NCBI GenBank assembly: GCA_017427185.1
Contig: JAFRTJ010000070.1
Span: 1-63,217 of the forward strand
Source of the DNA: Bacteroidaceae bacterium
GTDB taxonomy: Bacteria; Bacteroidota; Bacteroidia; Bacteroidales; Bacteroidaceae
Direction: 5' to 3'
Length of the DNA stretch: 63,217 nt
Part shown: positions 1 to 8,116 of the stretch, one piece after another
Position numbering within the stretch: the first letter of the stretch is position 1
Layout: every line of letters starts with the position of its first letter
Translations under genes and position numbers: made by a program
Notes under the pieces: generated by a model
Told to the model about the DNA's origin: nothing
The model's database searches: none
The model's input: only the letters and a program-made list of their open reading frames with translations

Positions 1-1
1 C

Positions 2-862
2 TTAGGTGACAAATTCGTGCAAGGTGTTGGACCTCTCTGGTATGGTCCGTTGTGCGGGCTGGGAAGTCCCAATAACACCTATCAAAGAAACTTCTTTGCC
101 TTCTACAGGAATGGCCAGCTTATCTACAGGAACGAAGGATATGTCTCTGCGTTAGAGGAATATTTCCCTGATATTCTGGATGTTCTCAGAGGGAAGAAGA
201 TTCCTGTGTCCTATGCCTATCACCCCTTCGTGGTAGAAGGCAAAGTTTGGAATATAGAGAAGGTTTCTACTTGGGTGGGCTGGCCGGACTATGGCGTCGT
301 CCGCACGGAGAAATGCGAACTGAAAGGGGATACCGTCATTGGTGGTGTCACCTATAAGAAATACTATGAGGAAGGAGTGTACCGAATGGCAATGCGCGAG
401 GAGAACAAGAAAGTATATGTACAATACAAATCTAGCAATCAGGAGGTTTTGCTCTATGACTTCGGTCTTAAGGAAGGCGAGCGTTTTACCAGCTCCCATG
501 ATGAAGAGTACGTCTTCACATCCGAGGATTGTGTGGAATACGATAATAAAGAACTTCGCCGGATGAAACTGGTCAACGTGAATGATTCACGAGATATAAA
601 CTACTGGATAGAGGGTATAGGAGCACTGGCGGGTCCAACTACCCCTTTCTATTATGGGATGACAGGTGGCGAAGACACTTCCATAGCCAGCTGCTACGTG
701 GGTGACCAATGCATCTATCGCAGAGATCCTGATAGTATTCAACTGCCTGCCACAGATACCCCAAAATCTGTTTCTATTTACGACCTCTCAGGCCGCAGGC
801 TCCAGCAGAAACCCACAAAGGGAATCTATATACAAGGTGGCAGGGTTCTGATTCAACGATGA
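2..862 (+). CDS. 3' part of a secreted protein with a C-terminal sorting-type tail (partial)
   Basis: The frame is open to the left edge of the window, so this is the 3' part of a longer gene; the GTG at 17 is not needed as a start. About 285 residues are visible. The body is rich in aromatic residues and beta-prone and I do not recognise its fold. The last 30 residues (YDLSGRRL, then KGIYIQGG) match the short beta-sandwich tail that marks type IX secretion cargo in Bacteroidetes, which fits porQ and the PorE-type gene elsewhere in the window. Likely outer-membrane-translocated or surface protein. Function unknown; secretion route is inferred from the tail only. Confidence 0.6.
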   Translation, partial: LGDKFVQGVGPLWYGPLCGLGSPNNTYQRNFFAFYRNGQLIYRNEGYVSALEEYFPDILDVLRGKKIPVSYAYHPFVVEGKVWNIEKVSTWVGWPDYGVVRTEKCELKGDTVIGGVTYKKYYEEGVYRMAMREENKKVYVQYKSSNQEVLLYDFGLKEGERFTSSHDEEYVFTSEDCVEYDNKELRRMKLVNVNDSRDINYWIEGIGALAGPTTPFYYGMTGGEDTSIASCYVGDQCIYRRDPDSIQLPATDTPKSVSIYDLSGRRLQQKPTKGIYIQGGRVLIQR

Positions 863-1012
863 CGATAACGATGACGTTGACGGTCGAGAGTAAGCAACCA
901 ATGGAAATAGACAATTTCTGTGATTTATGGAAACTTGGGGTCAGTGCTGAGTAAGTGAGCAGAAAGTGAAGCTTGCTGCAAGTATGCAAATATAAATATA
1001 AAAGTATAAAAG

Positions 1013-1053
1013 AAGTAGGAGGTAAGCACTTGTTTAGCGTTTACCTCCTACTT
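1013..1053 (-). terminator. Terminator of the tRNA-Gln transcript
   Basis: A 13-bp perfect inverted repeat (AAGTAGGAGGTAA at 1013-1025 and its complement at 1041-1053) with a 15-nt loop lies just past the 3' end of the downstream tRNA-Gln. Read on the minus strand it is followed by a T-rich run, as expected for an intrinsic terminator. It also sits 150 bp past the plus-strand gene ending at 862. The rest of 863-1058 holds only a GATGAC-type microsatellite at about 856-880. Confidence 0.75.
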
Positions 1054-1058
1054 GATTG

Positions 1059-1129
1059 TTGGGCTACCCGGACTCGAACCAGGAAAGGCAGGACCAGAAT
1101 CTGCAGTGTTACCATTACACCATAGCCCA
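1059..1129 (-). tRNA. tRNA-Gln (anticodon CTG), copy 1
   Basis: Reverse complement folds as a 71-nt tRNA: acceptor TGGGCTA paired with TAGCCCA, discriminator A, T-arm with GGTTCGAGTCC, anticodon loop TTCTGGT giving CTG for glutamine. CCA is not encoded. The base pair closing the anticodon loop is A-C rather than A-T. An identical copy lies 129 bp away and both probably share the promoter at 1282-1312. Confidence 0.93.
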
Positions 1130-1187
1130 ATCGCTTAGTGACCTGACCTATCTGGCACCGCCTTGGTGCTCGCAGAGTGTCGTTTCG

Positions 1188-1258
1188 TTGGGCTACCCGG
1201 ACTCGAACCAGGAAAGGCAGGACCAGAATCTGCAGTGTTACCATTACACCATAGCCCA
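1188..1258 (-). tRNA. tRNA-Gln (anticodon CTG), copy 2
   Basis: Identical in sequence to the copy at 1059-1129, including the A-C pair at the top of the anticodon stem. It is the promoter-proximal copy. The 58-bp spacer between the two tRNAs contains a short GC-rich hairpin. Confidence 0.93.
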
Positions 1259-1281
1259 ATTATCGGTCACTTTTGCGACTG

Positions 1282-1312
1282 CAAAGGTACGCACTTTTTC
1301 TGAAGTGGCAAA
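1282..1312 (-). promoter_or_regulatory. Promoter of the tRNA-Gln pair
   Basis: On the minus strand, TACCTTTG (complement at 1282-1289) matches the Bacteroidetes -7 element TAnnTTTG, with TTTG (1309-1312) 19 bp upstream. It lies about 24 bp before the first tRNA. Confidence 0.75.
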
Positions 1313-1338
1313 TCTTTATGGCAAAAAAATGCAAATTA

Positions 1339-1370
1339 TTTGTTTTTTATCCCAAGTCTCAGTATCTTTG
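1339..1370 (+). promoter_or_regulatory. Promoter of rsfS-ftsH-cdsA
   Basis: TTTG at 1339-1342 and TATCTTTG at 1363-1370, 20 bp apart, form a near-ideal Bacteroidetes housekeeping promoter. The expected transcript start is about 30 bp before the rsfS ATG. Confidence 0.8.
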
Positions 1371-1405
1371 TTCCCACTTAGATATACAAGTACATATTAT
1401 TATTA

Positions 1406-1765
1406 ATGAGTAAGGACAATAAGTTACTGGACGCAATAGTGAAAGGACTTCAGGATAAGAAAGGTCACAACATTGTAATTGCGGATTTGACAAAAATTGA
1501 TGACACTATCTGTAAGCAGTTTGTAATATGCACAGGAGGATCGCCTACCCAGGTGCAGGCTTTGGCCATTTCGGTGGGTGATGTGGTGCGTGAGGATGCC
1601 TCAGCAAGACCTGTTGCGGTGGATGGCATGCGGCATGCTCAATGGGTTGCGATGGATTATGCAGAAATCATCGTTCATATATTCCTGCCAGAGATACGCG
1701 AATTCTATGATATCGAACATTTGTGGGCTGATGCAGATCTTGTTCAGATTCCTGATTTGGATTAA
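1406..1765 (+). CDS. rsfS: Ribosome silencing factor RsfS (Iojap/DUF143 family)
   Basis: 119 residues, the usual length of this family. RsfS binds ribosomal protein uL14 on the 50S subunit and blocks subunit joining when nutrients are short. The conserved core is visible: the VIADLTKIDD-type strand, the FVICTGGSPTQVQALA segment, and the later WVAMDYAEIIVHIF and REFYDIEHLWADA motifs. First gene of an operon; the stop TAA at 1763-1765 directly abuts the ftsH ATG at 1766, suggesting coupled translation. The rsfS-ftsH order is common in Bacteroidales. Confidence 0.95.
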   Translation: MSKDNKLLDAIVKGLQDKKGHNIVIADLTKIDDTICKQFVICTGGSPTQVQALAISVGDVVREDASARPVAVDGMRHAQWVAMDYAEIIVHIFLPEIREFYDIEHLWADADLVQIPDLD

Positions 1766-3763
1766 ATGACTATGGAGGAGAAGAATTTCAACAACAAGAA
1801 GCAACCCAAGATGCCGCGTTTCAGTCTTACGTGGCTCTATGTGGTGATTGCTGTCGTGCTGGGTTATCTGATGCTCAGCAGTGGAGGCTCCAGCCTCTCT
1901 GGAGGTTCGAGCAAGGAGGTGACTTACACTCAATTCAAGAAGTACGTGGAGAGCGGGTACGCCTCTCGTATTGTAGCCAACAAGAAACAAGGAACGCTGG
2001 TCATGTATGTGCAGGCTGACCATATTCGCGATGTCTTCAAGACCAACAACGTGAAACAAGGAAAACTTCCCTATGTCCAGACGGACTTTCCCTCAACGGA
2101 CAAACTGGAGGAATTCATTGAGCAGCAACAGCTTTCAGGAAACTATTCAGGAGAAATGAAATATGAACGGGGAAATGATGAGTTCTTGAATTTCTTCTGG
2201 AGCTTTGGCCCTCTGATTCTCATCGTCTTTGTATGGTTTCTTATCATGCGTCGTATGGGTGGAAGTGGAGGCCCAGGAGGAGGCATGGGTATCTTCAACG
2301 TGGGTAAGAGTCGTGCTCAGTTGGTGGATAAAGACCAGGCAAGCAAAGTCACTTTTAAGGACGTGGCAGGTCAGGCTGGTGCCAAACAAGAGGTACAGGA
2401 GATTGTAGAGTTCCTGAAGAATCCTGAGAAATATACCCATTTGGGTGGCAAGATACCCAAAGGTGCTCTTCTCGTAGGCCCTCCAGGAACAGGTAAGACC
2501 CTATTGGCCAAAGCTGTGGCTGGCGAGGCTGATGTCCCCTTCTTCTCCATGTCAGGTTCTGATTTCGTGGAAATGTTTGTGGGCGTGGGAGCCAGCCGTG
2601 TGCGTGATTTGTTCCGTCAGGCAAAAGAGAAGAGTCCTTGTATCATCTTCATTGATGAGATAGATGCTGTGGGTCGCGCTCGTGGGCGCAATGCTGCTAT
2701 GGGTGGCAATGATGAGCGTGAAAGTACATTGAATCAGCTGCTTACTGAAATGGATGGATTTGGCACGAATAGTGGTGTGATCATCATGGCTGCTACAAAC
2801 CGTGCTGATGTGTTGGACAAGGCTTTGTTGCGTGCTGGACGTTTCGATCGTCAGATTCACGTGGATTTGCCAGATTTGAATGAACGCAAGGAAATCTTTC
2901 AGGTTCACTTGCATCCAGTGAAGACGGATGCTACTCTCGATATTGATTTCTTGGCTCGCCAGACTCCTGGTTTCAGCGGCGCTGATATTGCCAATGTATG
3001 TAATGAGGCCGCTTTGATTGCAGCGCGTAACAATAAAAAATCTGTCAGCAAGGATGATTTCCTGGCTGCCGTAGACCGTATTGTGGGTGGCTTGGAGAAG
3101 AAGAACAAGGTGATGACCGACGAGGAGAAGCATACCATAGCTTTGCATGAGGCAGGCCATGCTTCCATCAGTTGGCTGTTGCAGTATGCCAATCCTTTGG
3201 TGAAGGTGACTATTGTCCCTCGTGGTCGTGCTTTGGGTGCTGCCTGGTATTTGCCAGAGGAACGTCAGATTACCACTCGTGAGCAGATGCTTGACGAGAT
3301 ATGCGCACTTTTGGGAGGACGTGTTGCGGAAGAACTGTTCACAGGTCATATCTCCAGTGGTGCCATGAATGACCTGGAGCGTGTGACGAAGCAGGCTTAT
3401 GCCATGATTGCTTACATGGGTATGGGTGAGAATCTTCCCAATCTGTGTTATTATAATAATGAGGAATACAATTTCCAGCGTCCCTATTCCGAAGCAACTG
3501 CCAAGTTGATCGACGAAGAGGTTAAGCACATGATTGCTGTTCAGTATGAAAGAGCCAAGAAGATTTTGAGTGAGAACAGCGATAAGCATGCCCAGTTGGC
3601 CCAGTTGTTGTTTGAGCGTGAGGTGATCTTTGCTGACGATGTGGAGAAAATCTTTGGTCCTCGTCCCTGGACAAGTCGTACAGAGGAGATTCTTTCCAGC
3701 GCCAAGAAGAATGAAGAGGAGGCTGAGAAACAGGAATCTGTGCCAGAGGAGTCAAAGGATTGA
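1766..3763 (+). CDS. ftsH: ATP-dependent zinc metalloprotease FtsH
   Basis: 665-residue membrane AAA+ protease that degrades misfolded membrane proteins and short-lived regulators. Order: cytoplasmic N-terminus, TM1 about residues 22-37, periplasmic FtsH-ext domain about 50-140, TM2 about 145-161, AAA domain with Walker A GPPGTGKT at 238-245 and Walker B IIFIDEID near 293-300, second region of homology ([18 protein letters not shown]), then the peptidase domain with zinc motif HEAGH at 461-465. The C-terminus is an acidic Glu/Lys tail. Full length with no missing catalytic residue. It starts at the base after the rsfS stop codon. Confidence 0.97.
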   Translation: MTMEEKNFNNKKQPKMPRFSLTWLYVVIAVVLGYLMLSSGGSSLSGGSSKEVTYTQFKKYVESGYASRIVANKKQGTLVMYVQADHIRDVFKTNNVKQGKLPYVQTDFPSTDKLEEFIEQQQLSGNYSGEMKYERGNDEFLNFFWSFGPLILIVFVWFLIMRRMGGSGGPGGGMGIFNVGKSRAQLVDKDQASKVTFKDVAGQAGAKQEVQEIVEFLKNPEKYTHLGGKIPKGALLVGPPGTGKTLLAKAVAGEADVPFFSMSGSDFVEMFVGVGASRVRDLFRQAKEKSPCIIFIDEIDAVGRARGRNAAMGGNDERESTLNQLLTEMDGFGTNSGVIIMAATNRADVLDKALLRAGRFDRQIHVDLPDLNERKEIFQVHLHPVKTDATLDIDFLARQTPGFSGADIANVCNEAALIAARNNKKSVSKDDFLAAVDRIVGGLEKKNKVMTDEEKHTIALHEAGHASISWLLQYANPLVKVTIVPRGRALGAAWYLPEERQITTREQMLDEICALLGGRVAEELFTGHISSGAMNDLERVTKQAYAMIAYMGMGENLPNLCYYNNEEYNFQRPYSEATAKLIDEEVKHMIAVQYERAKKILSENSDKHAQLAQLLFEREVIFADDVEKIFGPRPWTSRTEEILSSAKKNEEEAEKQESVPEESKD

Positions 3764-3824
3764 TGGTTGAGCACGCTTGACTCAGGAAGATTAAAGGTTG
3801 GAATCTTGATGATGAGAAAAAGAG

Positions 3825-4682
3825 ATGAGTGAAAAATTGAAAAATCTGATTGTACGTACTATCACAGGGGCTGTGTATGTGGCACTCTTGTTGAGTTGTA
3901 CGCTATGGAGCCCTATCTCAGCCTTCCTTTTCTTTGGAGCTGTGGCTGTGGCTACCCTCTGGGAATTCTCTACCGTCGTGAACAATCATGCGGGAGCTTC
4001 CATCGTTCGTCACATCAATGCTTTGGCAGGTTTGCTTCTCATCAGTGCTGTTTGGCTTTATGTCTCAGGCAGTGAGAGCGCCAGCAGGATGCTGGGGCTT
4101 TATGGAATGACAATGCTCTATCTGTTCATCAGCGAGCTTTATCGCAAAGCAGAGAATCCGCTGAAGAATTGGGCGCTTGTTTGCCTCTCTCAGGTTTACA
4201 TAGCCGTTCCTTTCGCCTTGATTCCTCTGCTGAGTGTGTTCTATGATGCAGAGTCAGGAGGATATGTGTATAAATGGATTTATCCTGTTTCTATCTTTGT
4301 CTTCTTGTGGTCGAATGATTCAGGAGCTTATTTGTGTGGATCTGCACTTCACAAGAAGTTTCCCGCAAAACTGTTTTCCCGTATTTCTCCCAACAAATCA
4401 TGGGTAGGAAGTATTGGCGGCGGAATACTGACTCTATTGGTTTCTGTTGCTGTATGGAAATTCGCAGATGAAGGAATGCCCTTGATGAAATGGTTGGGAT
4501 TAGCGCTGGTAGTCGTTGTCTTCGGCACGTGGGGTGATTTGATGGAGAGTTTGCTGAAACGTCATCTGGGCATTAAGGACAGTGGCCACATCTTGCCAGG
4601 TCATGGAGGTATGCTGGATCGGTTCGACAGCAGTTTGCTGGCAATTCCTGCCAGTGTGATTTATTTGATCTATATTGGATAG
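3825..4682 (+). CDS. cdsA: Phosphatidate cytidylyltransferase CdsA
   Basis: 285 residues with about seven or eight hydrophobic helices. It makes CDP-diacylglycerol from phosphatidic acid and CTP, the branch point of phospholipid synthesis, in the inner membrane. The C-terminal family signature is present: SLLKRHLGIKDSG followed by LPGHGGMLDRFDS, with the paired Asp residues that bind Mg. Third gene of the rsfS-ftsH operon, 61 bp after ftsH, ending in a shared terminator against the opposing DUF349 gene. Confidence 0.95.
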   Translation: MSEKLKNLIVRTITGAVYVALLLSCTLWSPISAFLFFGAVAVATLWEFSTVVNNHAGASIVRHINALAGLLLISAVWLYVSGSESASRMLGLYGMTMLYLFISELYRKAENPLKNWALVCLSQVYIAVPFALIPLLSVFYDAESGGYVYKWIYPVSIFVFLWSNDSGAYLCGSALHKKFPAKLFSRISPNKSWVGSIGGGILTLLVSVAVWKFADEGMPLMKWLGLALVVVVFGTWGDLMESLLKRHLGIKDSGHILPGHGGMLDRFDSSLLAIPASVIYLIYIG

Positions 4683-4704
4683 GAGATTACGATACGGATG
4701 CAAC

Positions 4705-4754
4705 AAAACAAAGATGGCTTCATCGCAATCACGGTGAAGCCATCTTTTGTTTTG
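4705..4754. terminator. Bidirectional terminator between cdsA and the DUF349 gene
   Basis: Inverted repeat with arms at 4705-4722 and 4735-4753 (centre GATGGCTTCA paired with TGAAGCCATC), flanked by A-rich sequence on the left and T-rich on the right. It can therefore terminate transcripts arriving from both convergent genes. Confidence 0.85.
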
Positions 4755-4767
4755 TTATGCTGTGGGA

Positions 4768-6852
4768 TTATTCGCCTTTGTTCTCGTTGCGAATCTGCTC
4801 ATCAACAGCCTTGATTTTCTCTGCCAAGAGATTCAATTCGTCGCGAAGTTTTTCCACCTTCTTCTTCATGATGTCCACGAGACTGTCGCCTTTCTTGCTG
4901 TTGCTGGAAAGGAAACCAAGATTGTTCTCGTAGGTCTGTATCTCAGCCTTCATGTTCTCATAGGCGCGCATCATGCGGTTGCGTTCGTTGACTAAGCTGG
5001 ATTCTCCCTTTTCCATCTTGGAAGCCAGATTGTTCTTGAAGTTATTCAGACGGCGGCGTGCCTGACTCAGGTTCAGACCATTGTAGATCTTGTCGCATAT
5101 CTCGCGATACTCTTTGTAGATCTTGTCCTTTTCCTTGAAGGGGACATGACCTGTCTCGTTCCACTGCTTCTGCAGTTCGCGAACCTTCGAGATAACCTCG
5201 TTTGCCTCTTGATCGGCCAAGCCTTTCAGTTGCTCTATGATGTTGCGCTTAGCCTCCAGGTTGGTAGTCTCTTCCTCGCGAGTGCTGGCAGTAGCCTTTT
5301 GCTTTTCTTCGAAGAAATGATCGCATGCAGCGATGAAGCGTTTCCAGAGAGTTTCAGAGTACTTCTTGGGAACAGAACCAATCTTCTTCCATTCTTTCTG
5401 CAGGTTGATCAAAGCATCGCCAGTAGCACGCCAATTGGTGCTGTTCTGCAGTTCTTCAGCTTTCTCCACCAAGGCTTTCTTGCGAGCCAGATTCTCATTG
5501 GAGGCTTCTTTGACAGCCTTAAAATGCTTGTTCTTCAGGTCGAAGAAGTTGTCGCAAGCCTGACGGAAACGCTCGTAAATCTGAGTGTTCATCTTCTGGG
5601 GAGCGAAACCAATGGTCTTCCATTTGGCTTGCAGGTCGATGATTTTCTTGGTTACAGCGTCCCAATCAGCAAAACTCTTCAGTTCATCTGTCTTGAGGGC
5701 TTCTATTTCCTCGCAGATAGCTGTCTTTTGTGCCAAGTTTTCTTCCTCGACAGCTTTCAACGCCTCGAAGTGTTCCTGATGACGCTTGCGAACCACGGTG
5801 GAAGCTTCTTTGAAACGATTCCACAAGTCCTCGCGTAAATCCTTGGCAACGGGACCTGTCTCTTTCCACTCCTGATGCAGGCTTTGCAACTGGTTGTTAG
5901 CGCTGATTACATCCTCCACATTGGCCAGAGCTTCAGCTTGTTCGCAGAGGCGATTCTTTATCTCAAGGTTCTTCTTGAAATCATAGTCGCGCAACTCGTG
6001 TCCCAGTTTCAGCAGGTCATAGAACTGTTCAACATAGAGCTGATAGTTTTTCCACAATTCAGTGGCACGCTCAGCAGGAACAGCCTTTATCTCTTTCCAC
6101 TCATTTTGCAGCGTCTTGAACTCGTCGAATGCTTTGTTAGCCTCTTCAGGGGTAGCAGCAAGTTGCTGAATGCGCTCCAGAATCTTCAGCTTGCGCTCCA
6201 GGTTCTCTTGCTTCTGGCGTTCTTGTTCTTCTTGAGCAGCAGCACGGCGTTCACGGATGATCTGCATGAAAGCGCGGAATTCGGGCTCAAGGGGATCTGA
6301 TTGAGGAACAAACTTTTCTGGATTGCCTCCAGCGTCGAGGAATGCTTGGTGAGCCTCTTGTATCTCAGCGTTGTGATACTTGTAGAAAAGTAGCTTCAGC
6401 AGATCCAATTCCTGCTTGCTGGCCATTTCCTCGTTGGCTACGATTTCCTTCACGCGTGCCAACACTTCGGCTTTGTCCTTCGGAGTCTCGCGAGCGGCCA
6501 GTTGCTCAGCACTTTCCTTTTCTTCCTCAGGCTGTTCTGCGAGGTCTTCTGCAGGTTGTTGCTCTGCCACTTCCTCAGGTTCTTCTGCAGGTTGTTGCTC
6601 AACCACTTCCTCAGGTTCTTCAGCGGGTTGCTGTTCAACCACTTCTTCAGCTTCTTCTGCAGGTTGCTGCTCAGCAGGCTCCTCTGGTTGCTCGACGGGT
6701 TGTTGCTCAGCAGTTTGCTCGCTGATCACTTCTTTGCTGGTTTGTACTTGTTGTTCTTCAGCGGGGGTCTCAGTTACCTGCGCTGCATTCTCAATAGTTT
6801 CAGAAGACTGCTCAAGGGCAGTAGTCTCATTAGTCTCCATAGAGTCCATCAT
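4768..6852 (-). CDS. DUF349 repeat protein with acidic repeat-rich N-terminus
   Basis: 694 residues. From about residue 170 on it is built of tandem DUF349 units (each about 65-75 residues, helical, with a W-K spacing such as EWKEIKAVP, EWKETGPV, KWKTIGFAP, EWKKIGSVP, QWNETGHVP), followed by a C-terminal coiled coil. The first 120 residues are Glu/Gln/Pro-rich with a 12-residue unit (VEQQPAEEPEEV) repeated almost exactly, visible as a 36-bp DNA repeat near 6530-6680. Cytoplasmic; no signal peptide. DUF349 proteins are common in Bacteroidetes and their role is not well defined. The repeat number in the acidic part could vary between strains. Confidence 0.85.
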   Translation of the reverse strand: MMDSMETNETTALEQSSETIENAAQVTETPAEEQQVQTSKEVISEQTAEQQPVEQPEEPAEQQPAEEAEEVVEQQPAEEPEEVVEQQPAEEPEEVAEQQPAEDLAEQPEEEKESAEQLAARETPKDKAEVLARVKEIVANEEMASKQELDLLKLLFYKYHNAEIQEAHQAFLDAGGNPEKFVPQSDPLEPEFRAFMQIIRERRAAAQEEQERQKQENLERKLKILERIQQLAATPEEANKAFDEFKTLQNEWKEIKAVPAERATELWKNYQLYVEQFYDLLKLGHELRDYDFKKNLEIKNRLCEQAEALANVEDVISANNQLQSLHQEWKETGPVAKDLREDLWNRFKEASTVVRKRHQEHFEALKAVEEENLAQKTAICEEIEALKTDELKSFADWDAVTKKIIDLQAKWKTIGFAPQKMNTQIYERFRQACDNFFDLKNKHFKAVKEASNENLARKKALVEKAEELQNSTNWRATGDALINLQKEWKKIGSVPKKYSETLWKRFIAACDHFFEEKQKATASTREEETTNLEAKRNIIEQLKGLADQEANEVISKVRELQKQWNETGHVPFKEKDKIYKEYREICDKIYNGLNLSQARRRLNNFKNNLASKMEKGESSLVNERNRMMRAYENMKAEIQTYENNLGFLSSNSKKGDSLVDIMKKKVEKLRDELNLLAEKIKAVDEQIRNENKGE

Positions 6853-6966
6853 TTTAGGTATTAAAAAAGAATTTTAATCGTGCTCAAAACCACGAAATGA
6901 ATCACAAATTACTGAAAAATAATTGTAATGTCCTAAAAAAAAGGAATATTTTTTACGAAATAGACA

Positions 6967-7893
6967 TCAAATCCATGTTTTCCTCTTGAAATACCACATA
7001 AATACGACCGTAATGCCGATGGAAATGAACAACGCGAAGGGGAATCCCCACCATACATGTTCCATTCCATTGATCAGGTTCATTCCAAACAAACTGGCGA
7101 TCAGCGTGGGGAACATCAGGATAATGGAGATACTGGTAAGCATCTTCATGACGCTGCTCATGTTGTTGTTGATAATGTTGGCATACGTGTCCATTGTGGA
7201 ATCCAAGATGTTGGAGTAGATATTGGTGGTTTCTCGAGCCTGACTCATCTCGATGTTGACATCCTCGATCATGTCGGCATCCAGCTCATCGACGGGCAGT
7301 TTGAATTTCAACTTCGAAAGCAGGTTTTCGTTGCCTCGGATGGAAGTGACGAAATAGGTCAGACTGTCCTGCAAACGGCTGAGGTTGATGAGGTCGACAT
7401 TGTTGACGTTCTTGTCGAGGTTCTGCTTGGCCTTGTCGATACGGGCGCTGATTTGCTTCAGGCGTTTCAGGTACCACACAGCGCTGCTCAGGAAAAGCCG
7501 GAATACCATATCCACAGAGTCGGTGAATCCCAGACCTCGCTTCTGCTGATAGGTGACAAAGTCAATCATCATGTTGGTCTCGAAATTGCAAACCGTGATG
7601 AGTACGTCGCCTTTCATGATGATACCAAGAGGTATGGTGGTATAGGGCGTGCGGCTTCTGGTCTCCTTGACGTAGGGGATACGCAAGATGATCAGAATCC
7701 ATCCCTCATCGATGTCGTAGCGCGCACGCTCGTCGGTATCGGCAATGTCGGAAATGTAGTAATCAGGAATTTTCAGTTCGTTCTCAAGGAAGTTGACGTC
7801 TTCTTGGGTGGGGCAAGTCACTTGAACCCAGCAGTTGGGTTCCCAGGTGTCAATGGTACGCAGACCATTTGTGGTGTTCCAATATGTTCGCAT
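6967..7893 (-). CDS. corA: CorA-family divalent cation transporter
   Basis: 308 residues. A large cytoplasmic helical domain is followed by two C-terminal TM helices with the selectivity motif GMN (FGMNLING) just after TM1 and a basic end (KRKTWI). This is the pattern of CorA pentameric Mg channels. It lies between a Na/Pi cotransporter and the DUF349 gene on the same strand. A -7 element (TACCTTTG, complement at 8047-8054) lies about 155 bp before the ATG, leaving a long leader with a 11-codon upstream ORF (see findings). Confidence 0.93.
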   Translation of the reverse strand: MRTYWNTTNGLRTIDTWEPNCWVQVTCPTQEDVNFLENELKIPDYYISDIADTDERARYDIDEGWILIILRIPYVKETRSRTPYTTIPLGIIMKGDVLITVCNFETNMMIDFVTYQQKRGLGFTDSVDMVFRLFLSSAVWYLKRLKQISARIDKAKQNLDKNVNNVDLINLSRLQDSLTYFVTSIRGNENLLSKLKFKLPVDELDADMIEDVNIEMSQARETTNIYSNILDSTMDTYANIINNNMSSVMKMLTSISIILMFPTLIASLFGMNLINGMEHVWWGFPFALFISIGITVVFMWYFKRKTWI

Positions 7894-7969
7894 TGTTTAG
7901 GTGTTCCCAGTTTGTTAAATAGATTGCTTACTCCGCTGCCGGGAAGATTCCTAAACCCTGCCCGGAAGC

Positions 7970-8005
7970 CTACAAATTACTAGTATCCGCGTGATAATCG
8001 TCCAT
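7970..8005 (-). CDS. Possible 11-codon leader peptide upstream of corA
   Basis: In the predicted corA leader there is an ATG followed by ten sense codons and TAG (MDDYHADTSNL). The region after it, 7925-7970, can pair through CCGGG and CCCGG segments. In Salmonella, corA and mgtA have short leader ORFs that control expression, which makes this worth noting, but there is no conservation evidence here and a chance ORF of this size is common. Confidence 0.25.
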   Translation of the reverse strand: MDDYHADTSNL

Positions 8006-8046
8006 TTCTGTCTGTTTTTTGTTACTTGTTTTTGTTTTTGTCGCGG

Positions 8047-8054
8047 CAAAGGTA
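8047..8054 (-). promoter_or_regulatory. Promoter -7 element of corA
   Basis: TACCTTTG on the minus strand fits TAnnTTTG. No clear -33 TTTG at 20 bp is seen. A single dyad TCAAA-AC-GTTGA (8066-8077), one base off the clustered motif described in the findings, overlaps the upstream region. Confidence 0.55.
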
Positions 8055-8116
8055 TGAAAAATATTTCAAAACGTTGAAACCTCGACCTCAAAAAATGATG
8101 TTTTTCCTTTCGAAAG

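Noticed and set aside
1056..1406. 116-codon frame across both tRNA-Gln genes
   Set aside because: It contains the same 20 residues twice because it reads through the duplicated tRNA; not a protein gene.
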